A program made the translations under genes and the position numbers. From the NCBI GenBank assembly GCA_964551735.1, contig CAZKEF010000013.1:62001-126000 (forward strand): a stretch of 64,000 bases of DNA, given 5' to 3'. The notes beneath the pieces were generated by a model. That model saw only the letters and a program-made list of their open reading frames with translations, was not told the origin of the DNA and ran no database searches. How positions within the stretch are numbered: position 1 is the stretch's first letter; the number at the start of each line of letters is the position of its first letter. Shown here piece after piece: positions 1 through 9,160 of this stretch. The stretch comes from DAOUAT01 sp964551735 (GTDB taxonomy: Bacteria; Chloroflexota; Anaerolineae; CG2-30-64-16).

Positions 1-262
1 GCGCGTTCACGCCGTGCGCGCCGACGTAGTTGGCGATCTCGAAGTTACTGATCACCGTGGCGCCGGTGCGTTGGGCGATAGGGACCGTGTCCCCCAGGTG
101 ATCGCCGTGCGCGTGCGTCACCAGGATGTAGTCCGGCTGCACCTGGTCGGCCGTGACATCAGCCATCTCGTTGCCGGTCAGGAACGGGTCAATGAGCAGG
201 TCGGCCTGGTCCGTCTTGACGGTGAAGCAGGCGTGGCCGTGATAGGTGATGTGGATCGTCAT
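1..262 (-). CDS. UPF0173-like metal-dependent hydrolase (partial)
   Basis: Only the N-terminal 87 codons are inside the window; the gene runs off the left edge. The protein begins MTIHITYHGHACF and contains HAHGDH, the HxHxDH metal-binding signature of the metallo-beta-lactamase fold. The short start with an early HGH and the LIDPF stretch fits the UPF0173 branch (YtkL-like), whose substrate is not established. It lies 45 bp downstream of nuoI on the same strand, with a TGCGTAT-type repeat between them, so it could be read through from the nuo genes. Function beyond hydrolase is not inferable. Confidence 0.8.
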   Translation of the reverse strand, partial: MTIHITYHGHACFTVKTDQADLLIDPFLTGNEMADVTADQVQPDYILVTHAHGDHLGDTVPIAQRTGATVISNFEIANYVGAHGVNA

Positions 263-276
263 GAGCGCCTCCGCTG

Positions 277-308
277 GTACTGCGTATTGCGTATTGCGTA
301 CTGCTGCT
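277..308. repeat. 7-bp period intergenic repeat (TGCGTAT/TGCGTAC)
   Basis: Four imperfect heptamers in a row between the MBL hydrolase start and the nuoI stop codon. A related stretch occurs at 4004-4027 between nuoB and the next gene. One of several short-period repeat families in this window. Confidence 0.7.
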
Positions 309-1552
309 TACGGTTTGTCGCCGGATCCGCCGGCGGCTTTCGCGGCGCGGCGGGCGGCGGCCTCAGCCTTCAGGCGGGCGATCTCTTCCGGGCTGCGGTT
401 GGCGCCGACGCCGGAGGGCGCGGGCGCTTCGGCCGCGGGCGCAGGGGCGGCCGGAACAGGCGCCGGGACCGGCGCGGCGGCTTCGGCGACGTGCGCGGCC
501 TCGCCGGCGGCTTTGGCTGCCCGTCGTGCAGCGGCTTCAGCCTTCAACCGGGCGATCTCCTCCGGGCTACGGTTGGCGCCGACGCCGGAGGGCGCGGGCG
601 CTTCGGCCGCGGGCGCAGGGGCGGCCGGAACAGGCGCCGGGAGCGGCGCGGCGGCTTCGGCGACGGGCGCAACCTCCCCGGCAGCTTTCGCGGCGCGGCG
701 GGCGGCGGCTTCGGCCTTCAGCCGGGCGATCTCCTCCGGGCTGCGGCTGGCGCCAACGCCGGACGGCGCAGGGGCGGGCGCGGGCGCCTCGGCTGCAGGC
801 GCGACTTCGCCGGCAGCTTTGGCCGCGCGGCGGGCGGCAGCCTCGGCCTTGAGGCGTTCGATTTCCTCCGGCGAGCGGCCAGGGGCGGGTTGCGCCGCGG
901 CCGGGGCCGGAGGAGGCTGGGCGGGAGGCGCGGCAGGCTTCGGCGCGGCAGTTTCCGGCTTCGCGGGCTTGGCTGACTTCTCAGCCTCCTTGGCCTTGCG
1001 GGCTGCCTCCTCAGCTTCCCAATCGGTGGGGCGGATGCGCGCGTAATAGGTGGTGGGCACGCGCAGTGTCGGGAGGTCAAACACCAGGTGCGGCATGCGC
1101 TGGTACGCGGCGATCTCGTAATCGTTGTTCATCTTGATCGCGTCGAACGGGCAGAACTCCGCGCAGAAGCCGCAGTTCATGCAGATGGTGGTGTCAATGT
1201 AAAACTCGGCCGGCTTGGTCAGCGGCTTGCCGTTCTCGTCCTTGGCGCGCACGATCCAGATGCACTGCGGCGGGCACACCTTGGCGCAAATGCCGCACGC
1301 GGTGCACCGATCTTCGCCGGTCTCAGCATCGTAAATCAGAACAGGGATGTAGCGGAACCGTTCAGCCAGCTTGCGCCGTTCTTCCGGGTACTGAATCGTG
1401 AACAGGCCCGTCACATCGGTCCCTTTGGTCTGGCTGAGCTCTTCCTTGCCGCCCGCGTACCGGCTGGGGATCTGCTTGATATCGTCAACGTAGGTGGTCA
1501 CGAACTGCTTGAGCGTGACCCCCAAACCCTTAAGGACACCGGATCCGAACAT
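308..1552 (-). CDS. nuoI: NADH-quinone oxidoreductase subunit I with long repeated C-terminal tail
   Basis: Complex I subunit that carries two 4Fe-4S clusters (N6a/N6b) in the peripheral arm. Residues 83-93 (CTACGICAKVC) and 124-134 (CMNCGFCAEFC) are the two CxxCxxCxxxC ligand sets. The start MFGSGVLKG at 1552 is preceded by AAAGGAG; an in-frame upstream ATG lies in a repeat and is less likely. The 414-aa protein is about twice the usual NuoI length. The core ends near residue 180 and is followed by an Ala/Pro/Glu-rich tail with four copies of a unit starting RSPEEIxRLKAEAAARR, separated by Pro/Ala linkers. The last two units are nearly identical, suggesting recent tandem expansion. The tail's role is unknown. 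Follows nuoCD on the same strand. Confidence 0.93.
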   Translation of the reverse strand: MFGSGVLKGLGVTLKQFVTTYVDDIKQIPSRYAGGKEELSQTKGTDVTGLFTIQYPEERRKLAERFRYIPVLIYDAETGEDRCTACGICAKVCPPQCIWIVRAKDENGKPLTKPAEFYIDTTICMNCGFCAEFCPFDAIKMNNDYEIAAYQRMPHLVFDLPTLRVPTTYYARIRPTDWEAEEAARKAKEAEKSAKPAKPETAAPKPAAPPAQPPPAPAAAQPAPGRSPEEIERLKAEAAARRAAKAAGEVAPAAEAPAPAPAPSGVGASRSPEEIARLKAEAAARRAAKAAGEVAPVAEAAAPLPAPVPAAPAPAAEAPAPSGVGANRSPEEIARLKAEAAARRAAKAAGEAAHVAEAAAPVPAPVPAAPAPAAEAPAPSGVGANRSPEEIARLKAEAAARRAAKAAGGSGDKP

Positions 1553-1567
1553 GTTGACTCCTTTGCA

Positions 1568-1661
1568 GGGAAACAGGGAAACAAGGAAACAGGGAAACAA
1601 GGAATCGCTCGTAACCCCCTTGTCTACTTGTCTACTCGTCTACTTGTTTCCTTGTCTACCT
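1568..1661. repeat. 8-bp period intergenic repeat, partly inverted
   Basis: Between nuoCD and nuoI. The left half repeats GGAAACAR about four times and the right half repeats TTGTCTAC or TTGTTTCC. GGAAACAAG and CTTGTTTCC in the two halves are complementary, so the transcript could fold. The repeat overlaps the last codons of nuoCD's neighbourhood and an unused upstream ATG of nuoI. Confidence 0.7.
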
Positions 1662-3379
1662 ATCCACTTCCCCCAACACAATATCAACCGCCCCCAAGAT
1701 CACGACCGAGTCCGCGACCTTGTGGCCGAGGCACATCTTCTCCAGGCTGGTCAGGTTGATGAAGGTTGGGGCGCGGACATGATACCGATACGGGGTGGGT
1801 TTGCCGTCGCTGACCACAAAGTACCCCAGCTCGCCCTTGGGCCCTTCAATGCGGGAATACGCTTCGCCGGCCGGCACGCGCACCTGGTGCGCTTTCTTGC
1901 CCGGCGGCATGATCGGCCCTTCGGGCAGGCCGTCCAGCGCCTGTTTCAGGATGCGCAGGCTCTGATAGATCTCGTCCATGCGGACGCGGAAGCGCGCCCA
2001 CACATCCCCTTCGGGCCGGGTGCACACGTCGAACTCGAAGCGATCGTAGATCGAATAAGGCGCGGCCTTGCGCAGGTCATAGGGCACGCCGGACGCCCGT
2101 AACATGGGGCCGGCCATGCTGTAGGCCGCCGCCTCCTGCGCGCTCAGATGCCCGATGCCCTTGGTGCGGGCCAGAAAGATCTCGTTGCCCGACAGCAGCG
2201 CCTCAAAGTCCTCCATCACCCGCGGCAGGCGCTCCCAAACCAGGTTGCGCGCCCGCTCGACCCAACCCTCCGGCAGGTCGGCGAAGACGCCGCCGAAGCG
2301 CATGTAGTTGCACATCATGCGGGAGCCGGACGCGGCCTCGAACAGGTCCAGGATGAGCTCGCGCTCGCGGATGCCGTACAGCGCGGGGGTGAAATAGGCG
2401 CCCAGGTCGTTGAACAAGAAGCCGACCGCGATGAAATGGCTGATGATCCGGGTGAGCTCGGCCATGATGACGCGGATGTATTCGGCGCGTTCGGGCACTT
2501 GCAGGCCCATCAGCTTCTCCACCGCCAGCGCATAGCCCAGGTTGTTGGACATCGAGCTGATGTAATCCAGCCGGTCGGTGAAGGGCATATTCATCACGTA
2601 CAGGTTGCGCTCGCCGATCTTCTCGTGACAGCGGTGCAAGTAGCCCATCTCCGGCTCCAGGCCCACCACGTTCTCGCCTTCGATGGCCAGGACCATGCGG
2701 AATACGCCGTGGGTGCTGGGGTGCTGCGGCCCCATGTTGACCAGGATGCGCTCGGTCTTGAGCCCGGCGCCGTTGCCGCCCTGGTCCACCCCCATGATCC
2801 GGCGGTACTGCACTTGCGGCGAAACCCATAAGTCGGGATCGAAGCCCACCGGGTAGGTCACGTTATCCTTCCACGGCACGCGATCCTCGGCCCACAGGTG
2901 GTTGCCATCGGGGTGGCGGCTCTTGAACGGCTTGGCATCCTCTTCGTAGTAGGGCTCCTTGTAATCCTTGCGCAGCGGCCAGCCCTCGAACCCTTCCCAC
3001 AACAGAATGCGGCGGAGGTTAGGGTGCCCCTCGAAGCGAATGCCCATCATGTCATAGACTTCGCGTTCCTGGAAGTCAGCGCCCGGCCAGAGGTCCACCA
3101 TCGATGGCACGACCGGGTTGGCCTTATCGGGCAGGCGCACCTTCAACACCAGCTCCGGCCTCGGCTGCGCGACGCCGTACAGGTAGTAGACGACCTCCAG
3201 GTGTTGCGGCCAGTCCACGCTGGTGACCATGGAGAGATAATCGTATCCCTGTTGATCGCGCAGGTAGCGCGCCAGCTCCGGCAGCTTATCAGCGGCTACA
3301 ACCAGGCCGTTCTTGGTGGTCTCCAGCACAGCGCCGGGAACGGCGTCGCTGAAGGGCAATGCGTTCGTCGCTGTTTCTG

Positions 3380-3383
<4 letters not shown>
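1656..3383 (-). CDS. nuoCD: NADH-quinone oxidoreductase fused subunits C/D
   Basis: Fusion of the 30-kDa (NuoC) and 49-kDa (NuoD) subunits of complex I. The NuoC part spans about residues 1-160 and holds the family signature around WPGADFQEREVYDMMG. The NuoD part begins near residue 205 with MGPQHPSTHGVFR and continues through MGYLHRCHEKIGERN, which borders the quinone site. 575 aa agrees with fused NuoCD proteins, and the frame is intact across the junction. Its ATG overlaps the nuoB stop by four bases (ATGA), so the two are translationally coupled. The order here is B-CD-I; A and E-H are not adjacent. Confidence 0.95.
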
Positions 3384-3991
<608 letters not shown>

Positions 3992-4003
3992 GGGCACATC
4001 CTT

Positions 4004-4027
4004 GTACTGCGTATTGCATACTGCTGA
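4004..4027. repeat. Second copy of the TGCGTAT-type repeat
   Basis: GTACTGCGTATTGCATACTGC just upstream of nuoB repeats the pattern seen at 277-308; another fragment (GCAGTATGCAG) is at about 4060-4070. Confidence 0.6.
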
Positions 4028-4086
4028 CTGTCTCTATCCGCAAATAATGAGAGTGGGCAGCACGCAGTATGCAGGAGAAATTCTCC

Positions 4087-4311
4087 CTAATCAGACTGCA
4101 AAAAGCCGGTCCGGGACTTTTGCTTTTGATCAATCCGGCCGAGCACGTACACGGTTGCGTCGGGGCGTTGGCCGATGCTGACCACGCGCCAACCGTCGGC
4201 CAACAGTTGGTTCACGGCTTCGATCTCATCGTCGCTGCGCACGGTCACCTGCTTGAGCTGGCGGAAGCCGGGCTCTTCGGGTGAGATGGCAGGGGTGATC
4301 ACATCAGGCAT
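4087..4311 (-). CDS. Small uncharacterised protein (74 aa)
   Basis: Begins MPDVITPAISPEEPG with GGAG five bases before the ATG, which supports translation. The middle (QVTVRSDDEIEAVNQLLADG, then WRVVSIG) resembles small alpha/beta proteins of the DUF4177 type, where a short strand-helix-strand ends in a hydrophobic strand (VYVLGR). That similarity is my impression and not a firm assignment. No signal peptide or membrane segment. It is the first gene of the minus-strand group leading into nuoB, 95 bp away, and may share its promoter. Confidence 0.6.
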   Translation of the reverse strand: MPDVITPAISPEEPGFRQLKQVTVRSDDEIEAVNQLLADGWRVVSIGQRPDATVYVLGRIDQKQKSRTGFLQSD

Positions 4312-4474
4312 AGGGACTCCAAATCAGCGCAAATAGCCAGGGGCTAGGATGCAAGAGGCAACAGTTCCGCGCGCGAGTGCGTCTACCCGCTGTCCTGCGA
4401 TGTAGTTCCGGTACATGACATCTCCGTTGTTGCGCGATGCCAGACTGCGAGGTTGCATCGCTGTACCTGGATGA

Positions 4475-4503
4475 TCTATCTTAATGCTGGCATGCGAGGT
4501 CAA
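4475..4503 (-). promoter_or_regulatory. Possible promoter for the small gene and nuoB-CD-I
   Basis: On the minus strand TTGACC, 17 bp, GATAGA. The -35 is good and the -10 is poor. It lies about 160 bp upstream of the 74-aa gene. Confidence 0.3.
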
Positions 4504-4607
4504 GTTTGTGTCAACGAACGCATTCTACACCAGAAGGGAACCTGTGGCAAGTGTGAAACAGGCAAATTGCGTCTTTTGCTCAGCGCTCCAATAGGCAATT
4601 CGGGTTA

Positions 4608-4636
4608 TTGCCTTATCCCGCGTTCTTGTGTATCAT
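4608..4636 (+). promoter_or_regulatory. Promoter of LysM/M23 gene
   Basis: TTGCCT, 17 bp, TATCAT. The expected start point is about 17 bases before the ATG at 4660, leaving just enough room for the AAGGA ribosome binding site. Confidence 0.5.
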
Positions 4637-4659
4637 TGTGTGCGCAAGGATCTAACGGG

Positions 4660-5700
4660 ATGGGGCGAAACGGTAACATGTTGCGTATGCGCTGGCCGAT
4701 GTTCATCGCGCTAGCCCTGGTTGTAGCCGTGAGTGCAACCTGGGTTGGTCTTGCCTCGGCTGCGCCACCCACGCCAGTGATCACCACCCCTACGCCTCAA
4801 CCCACACCCACGCCGAAGGTCTTGAGCTTGCGCGAACGTCTGCTGTTGACCCCTGAGGCCGACAGGCGCGGCGGGTTGACCTTCCTTCCGTTGGTGGCCA
4901 ACGGCGCCCGGGCCAGCATGGATATCAACGAAGCAGCATTTAGTTATGTGGTGCAGCCTGATGACACCCTCTGGTCACTGGCGTTGGATTTCGGTCGCGA
5001 CCTCGACACGATGTCATGCGTCACGACCCCGTTAGGCGCGGATGCCGAGGCCTTGACGCCCGGCCAGACCATCGTCGTGCCCGCCCTGACCGACCTGTGT
5101 TACACGGTGCGGCCGGGCGATACACTGACCAACATCGCAGCTCGGTACGGCCTGAAGGCAACAGATATCCTTGCTGTATCCTGGAACGGTTTCACGGCGC
5201 CACCCTACACTGTCCGGCCACGCCAGCGCGTGCTCCTTCCGGGTGCGCGCACCAACGCGACCCCGCGGCGGGATCGCACCACGGTGAGCATCCCGTCCGA
5301 TCGCTGGGCCAACACAGCGTATGCGGATTGGCCCTACGGTGACGCCAAGTTTATCTGGCCGGTGAACGGGCCCATCTCGCAAGGCGCGCGGCCCGGCCAC
5401 ACGGCGCTGGATATTGCTGTACCCATCGGAACGCCCGTGCGCGCCGCCGATCGCGGCAGGGTGATCCTGGCCGGCTGGAATCCTTCCGGCTACGGGTTCC
5501 GGGTGGTTATTGATCACGGCACCGATTATGTGACCCTTTACGCCCACCTGAGCGATATATACGTAGAAGTAGGCCAGGTGGTCGGCAAGGGCCAGGTGAT
5601 CGGCGCCAGCGGCGCGAACGGCAACATCACCGGCCCGCACCTGCACTTCGAGATCCGTGATTTCGGCCGGCTGGTGGATCCGTTGCGTCTGCTGCCTTGA
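4660..5700 (+). CDS. Exported LysM / M23 peptidase (cell-wall hydrolase)
   Basis: 346 aa. An N-terminal hydrophobic segment (MFIALALVVAVSATWVGLA) is a signal peptide or anchor. A TPTPQPTPTP linker and the motif FLPLVANG follow. Two LysM-like repeats come next (YVVQPDDTLWSLALDFG and YTVRPGDTLTNIAARYG), which bind glycan strands. The C-terminal half is a peptidase M23 (LytM) domain with GHTALDIA and HLHFEI supplying the zinc ligands, so it probably cleaves peptidoglycan cross-links. AAGGA precedes the ATG at 4660; a further ATG at 4678 is possible. A paralogue with similar architecture lies at 37375-38493. Expressed from its own promoter, divergent from the nuo side. Confidence 0.88.
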   Translation: MGRNGNMLRMRWPMFIALALVVAVSATWVGLASAAPPTPVITTPTPQPTPTPKVLSLRERLLLTPEADRRGGLTFLPLVANGARASMDINEAAFSYVVQPDDTLWSLALDFGRDLDTMSCVTTPLGADAEALTPGQTIVVPALTDLCYTVRPGDTLTNIAARYGLKATDILAVSWNGFTAPPYTVRPRQRVLLPGARTNATPRRDRTTVSIPSDRWANTAYADWPYGDAKFIWPVNGPISQGARPGHTALDIAVPIGTPVRAADRGRVILAGWNPSGYGFRVVIDHGTDYVTLYAHLSDIYVEVGQVVGKGQVIGASGANGNITGPHLHFEIRDFGRLVDPLRLLP

Positions 5701-5721
5701 ATGGATTGTGCCGTAAGCCGT

Positions 5722-5790
5722 CGGCTTGCGGCAATCCAGCGGATTGCGCTACATCCCGCCGGCTTGCGGCAATCCAGCGGATTGCGCTAC
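5722..5790. repeat. Direct repeat of a 31-bp palindromic element
   Basis: Two identical 31-bp copies at 5722-5752 and 5760-5790, each containing GGCAATCC...GGATTGC, a small inverted repeat. The second copy overlaps the end of the RecQ-like gene: the TAG stop at 5787-5789 is part of the repeat. A shorter element of similar design (GCGCAAGA...TCTTGCGC) is inside feoB at 12044-12070. Confidence 0.85.
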
Positions 5791-8700
5791 GTCTTCGCCT
5801 CATCCTCCAGACACAAATATACCATCCGCATGACGTGCAGCTCGTCCCACGTGACCGCCTCGCCCAACGCCTCGAAAACGGGACGGAGCTGCGAGGTGCC
5901 GTGCTCGGCGAACGCGGCCAACACGCGAGCCTGATCCGCCTCGCCCAGCGCAGATAGCTCGCGCAGACGTTCGGCCGGGAAGCGCTGGCCCGCCCAGACG
6001 CAGCGCCCCAGGTGTTGCACAATGGTGCCCCACGTCACCCCGTACACGGCCTGGATCTCCGGCACCGAGCGGCCGGCCGCAAAGAGCGCGCCGACCTCCT
6101 CGAAGCGCCGGCGCCGCCCCGTCTCCGAAGGCGCCGGCGCATCTGCGGGCCGCGGCCGCTCGGCGAGGTTGTGCTCGGCGCAGTAAGCCCGAAGCGCGGC
6201 CAGGAACGGCTCGCCATACTGCGCCAGCTTGCGCTGCCCCACACCGTGGATGGCCAGCAGGCTTGGAGGCGATTGCGGGAGGTAGGTCGCCATCTCGGCC
6301 AGCGACCGGTCGGAGAACACCACGTAAGGCGGCAGGTCGGCGGCTTCGGCCAGCTCGCGGCGCAGGGCGCGCAGGCGAGCGAAGAGGGCCTGGTCATAGG
6401 CGGTTCCGGTTCCGGTCCCGGCTGTGAGTCTGGGCGCTTCCGGGACCACGAAGACCTTTTCTCCGTCCAACGCCGCTTGCCCCTTCGCCGTGATTCGCAG
6501 CCCGCCGTGGCCCATATCCTGCTCCAACAGTCCTTGCCGGATGAACTGCTCGGCCAAATGCCGCCACTGCGCCTCGGAGTGCTCCTGCCCTGTGCCGTAA
6601 TCGGGGATTTGGTCGTGCCGCCAGCGCCGCACCTCGGCCGCGCGCGAGCCGCGCAGCACACGCACGATGTGAGTCACGCCGAACCTCTGGCCGGTGCGCC
6701 CGACACAACCCAGAAACTTGCGTGCGGCCTCGGTGGCGTCCACCTGTGCGGCCGGCCCTCTGGCGGCCAGGCAGTTGTCGCAGAACCCACACTTCTCGTC
6801 GGCCGGTTCCTCGCCGAAGTAGGTCAGCAGCGGCACACGGCGGCAATCGGACGCCTCCGCGTAACGCAGCATGGCCTGCAAGCGCGCGTGGCGGCCGGGG
6901 CGCTCGTGGGGCGCGCCCTCCTCGATGAGCTGGTAGCGCACCGCCAGATCGCTGCGGCTGAAGAGCAGCAGGCAATCGGCGCGCAGCCCGTCCCGGCCCG
7001 CGCGGCCGATCTCCTGGTAATACTGCTCCGGGCTCTCCGGCAGGTTATAGTGCAGCACGAACCGCACGTTGGATTTGTTGATGCCCATCCCGAACGCGAT
7101 GGTGGCAACGATGATCGGCGCCTTGTCGCGCGCGAAGAGATCCTGATGGCGCTGGCGGATCGGGGTTTCGAGGCCGGCGTGATAGGGCAGCGCAGGCCAA
7201 CCATTGGCCGTGAGCTGCTCCGCCAACTCGTCCACCTGCTTCCGGGTGCTGCAATAGATGATGCCGGACTGGTCAGGGTGCTGCTGCAGAAAAGCCGTCA
7301 CCTGGGCGAACCCGCGGGTGCGCGACAGGACTTGCAGGAACAGGTTCTCCCGGTTGTAGCTGGCAACGAAGGTGTCCTCCGCCCGGAACCCGAGGGTGGC
7401 CTTGATGTCCTCCTGGACGCGGGCCGTGGCCGTGGCGGTGAAGGCAACGCACACCGCAGTCGGGTAGCGTTCGCGGACGGGGCGAAGCTGGCGGTACTCG
7501 GGCCGGAAGTCGTGGCCCCATTGGGAGATGCAATGCGCCTCGTCAATGGCCAGGCATGACACCGACGCCTGATCCAGCAGCACCAGCGTCTCCGGCCGTA
7601 ATAACGTCTCCGGAGAGGTGTAGAGCAGCTTGATCTCGCCGGATCGGACACGGTTGGCGGTCCGCACATAGTCCCGGTAGTCCAGCGTGCTGTTCAGGAA
7701 GGCCGCGGGCACGCCGAGCTCATGCAACTGCGTCACCTGATCCTGCATCAACGCGATGAGCGGGGAGATGACCACCGTGAGGCCATCGAACAGCAGGGCA
7801 GGCAGCTGGTAACAGAGCGACTTGCCGCTGCCGGTGGGCATCACGCCCACCGTGTCGCGGCGGGCCAGAATGTTGGCGATGATCTCGGCCTGGAACGGCC
7901 GGAATACGTCGTAGCCGAAGACGGCTTTGAGCAGCCGGCGCGCGGCCGGCAGGTCGGGAGCTTGCGAGATCGCTAATCCGAAAATGGGACGCGGACTACG
8001 CTGACTACGCGGAGGACGCGGATGGAATCTGAGCCTGTCCGCGTTGTCCGCGTTATCCGCGTCGTGCCTGAAACTGCGGGGCAGGCTCTCCGCATGCCAG
8101 GTTTCGTCTCCGCTTGTATCGCCCCCGACATGGGCCGCTGTATTGAAAAGGCCGACCGCCGACCGCTGACTGCTGACCGCAAGCACGTTTTCACCCGCTG
8201 GGACCGTGGCGTCACGCGCGGCATGGGTATCTGCTCTGGGCGCTGACCGCGGATGCACGGTCCCTTTGGGCAGAAACCAGCCGGAGAGCTGCACGTAGCA
8301 GCGGAGCTCGGCGGTCTCGTCGCCGTCGGGCCGCCACCAATGGGCCAGCGACACCCGCACCAGCGCGCCGGCCGGGATCACGGCGATCGGCTCCTGGAAG
8401 CCGACGAAGGCCAGGGTGGGGCCGTCACCGGGCATGGCGTGCTTTGCGTTTTGGATAGAATCAAGCGGAGCAGGCACGCTGAGCGCGTCGAAGCGCGCCT
8501 GCGGAGCGTCTTGAGACAAAGAAGCGCCGTCTGGTATGGGGTAGCGATAGCGGATGCGCTTGCCGTCATCCACCCGGTGCAGCGGTTGATCGGGCCGCCA
8601 GAAGGTTGTGCTGTGTGAAGGAATGCCGGTGCGTTGCGCGATGTACAACGCGCCGGATCGCGCAGTCTGCGCCAGTCCCTCGTAGAGGGTCTCAGGCCCG

Positions 8701-8984
8701 CCGGCCAGGGGCGGCATGTAGGTTTCGATGAAGGGAACGGGGTCGGTCATCGGGCCCAGCAGGCGCTTCGCCCAGACGATGATGTTCTCAACATGGGGCG
8801 GGACCACCCGGTCGGGGGGCTGCGCATCCATCTCCCACACCTCGCCCACCGAGTACTCCAGGCCCGCACGTTCGTCGAACGCCGCGTCCGCAGCAATCAG
8901 GCGGACGCTGCGGCCGTCGAAGGTGATCCCACCGATGCAAGCGCCGCCCCCCTGACGGGTCTTGGCAACGATCAGGACGCGCAT
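5787..8984 (-). CDS. Dual-OB-like domain fused to RecQ-family DNA helicase
   Basis: 1065 aa. Residues 1 to about 245 start MRVLIVAKTRQGGGACIGG and resemble the dual OB-fold domain proteins found near helicases and DUF488 genes. Residues about 246-342 are a low-complexity linker made largely of repeat-derived DNA. From 343 on it is a RecQ helicase: Walker A TGSGKS (384-389), DEAH (481-484), motif VI QEIGRAGRDG, a zinc-binding CGFCDNC, a winged-helix RQC, HRDC, and a C-terminal HTH of the type seen at the end of long RecQ proteins. GGGAGGAG stands five bases before the ATG. RecQ unwinds DNA 3' to 5' in repair and recombination; the N-terminal domain may add nucleic-acid binding. The stop codon falls in a repeat. 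The linker may mark a fusion of two former genes. Confidence 0.88.
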   Translation of the reverse strand: MRVLIVAKTRQGGGACIGGITFDGRSVRLIAADAAFDERAGLEYSVGEVWEMDAQPPDRVVPPHVENIIVWAKRLLGPMTDPVPFIETYMPPLAGGPETLYEGLAQTARSGALYIAQRTGIPSHSTTFWRPDQPLHRVDDGKRIRYRYPIPDGASLSQDAPQARFDALSVPAPLDSIQNAKHAMPGDGPTLAFVGFQEPIAVIPAGALVRVSLAHWWRPDGDETAELRCYVQLSGWFLPKGTVHPRSAPRADTHAARDATVPAGENVLAVSSQRSAVGLFNTAAHVGGDTSGDETWHAESLPRSFRHDADNADNADRLRFHPRPPRSQRSPRPIFGLAISQAPDLPAARRLLKAVFGYDVFRPFQAEIIANILARRDTVGVMPTGSGKSLCYQLPALLFDGLTVVISPLIALMQDQVTQLHELGVPAAFLNSTLDYRDYVRTANRVRSGEIKLLYTSPETLLRPETLVLLDQASVSCLAIDEAHCISQWGHDFRPEYRQLRPVRERYPTAVCVAFTATATARVQEDIKATLGFRAEDTFVASYNRENLFLQVLSRTRGFAQVTAFLQQHPDQSGIIYCSTRKQVDELAEQLTANGWPALPYHAGLETPIRQRHQDLFARDKAPIIVATIAFGMGINKSNVRFVLHYNLPESPEQYYQEIGRAGRDGLRADCLLLFSRSDLAVRYQLIEEGAPHERPGRHARLQAMLRYAEASDCRRVPLLTYFGEEPADEKCGFCDNCLAARGPAAQVDATEAARKFLGCVGRTGQRFGVTHIVRVLRGSRAAEVRRWRHDQIPDYGTGQEHSEAQWRHLAEQFIRQGLLEQDMGHGGLRITAKGQAALDGEKVFVVPEAPRLTAGTGTGTAYDQALFARLRALRRELAEAADLPPYVVFSDRSLAEMATYLPQSPPSLLAIHGVGQRKLAQYGEPFLAALRAYCAEHNLAERPRPADAPAPSETGRRRRFEEVGALFAAGRSVPEIQAVYGVTWGTIVQHLGRCVWAGQRFPAERLRELSALGEADQARVLAAFAEHGTSQLRPVFEALGEAVTWDELHVMRMVYLCLEDEAKT
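7985..8070. repeat. GCGGAC-type 9-bp repeat hairpin inside the RecQ-like gene
   Basis: Left arm of imperfect GCGGACTAC nonamers and right arm of TCCGCGTTG nonamers, complementary to each other around a short loop. The same type of hairpin is intergenic at 13916-14005. Here it encodes the odd linker containing HDADNADNAD. Confidence 0.8.
8150..8224 (-). repeat. Dispersed element, copy 1 (inside RecQ-like linker)
   Basis: On the minus strand a block containing TGACGCCACGG and GGGTGAAAACG, followed by GGTCAGC/GGTCGGC heptamers. By eye 32 of 37 core positions match the copy inside feoB at 12751-12808, which lies on the opposite strand relative to its host gene. Confidence 0.8.
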
Positions 8985-9005
8985 GTGTTCTCCTCCCGAT
9001 AAACA

Positions 9006-9104
9006 GTAGGGGTGGGTTTTCCCGCGGTTATCACCAGTCTGCCGGGTATGGCATAAGCATGGTGGCGGGAAACTCGTTGCTAAAGCGAAGAAACCCGCCC
9101 CTAC
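9006..9104. repeat. GTAGGGG...CCCCTAC palindromic element
   Basis: Outer arms 9006-9019 and 9091-9104 match at 13 of 14 positions when inverted, with a second inverted pair inside (CCCGC / GCGGG). It sits in the 176-bp gap between the RecQ-like gene and the first DUF488 gene. A second element with the same ends is at 22303-22360. Confidence 0.75.
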
Positions 9105-9160
9105 GATACTATGGGGACCGGGCCGGGGGAGGAGCGCGGTCAGGTTGTCTTAGCGTAACG

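Larger units (their letters stand above)
4312..4659. other. Divergent intergenic region
   Basis: Non-coding stretch between the small minus-strand gene and the plus-strand LysM/M23 gene. It holds promoter-like sequences for both directions, listed separately. I see no RNA gene or conserved structure. Confidence 0.6.

Noticed and set aside
6012..7559. 515-codon plus-strand open frame
   Set aside because: Antisense of the RecQ helicase domains, which carry intact motifs on the minus strand.
7958..8249. Frameshift or sequencing artefact joining two genes in the RecQ-like protein
   Set aside because: The frame is continuous, and the linker is explained by known repeat elements. It still could be a recent natural fusion.
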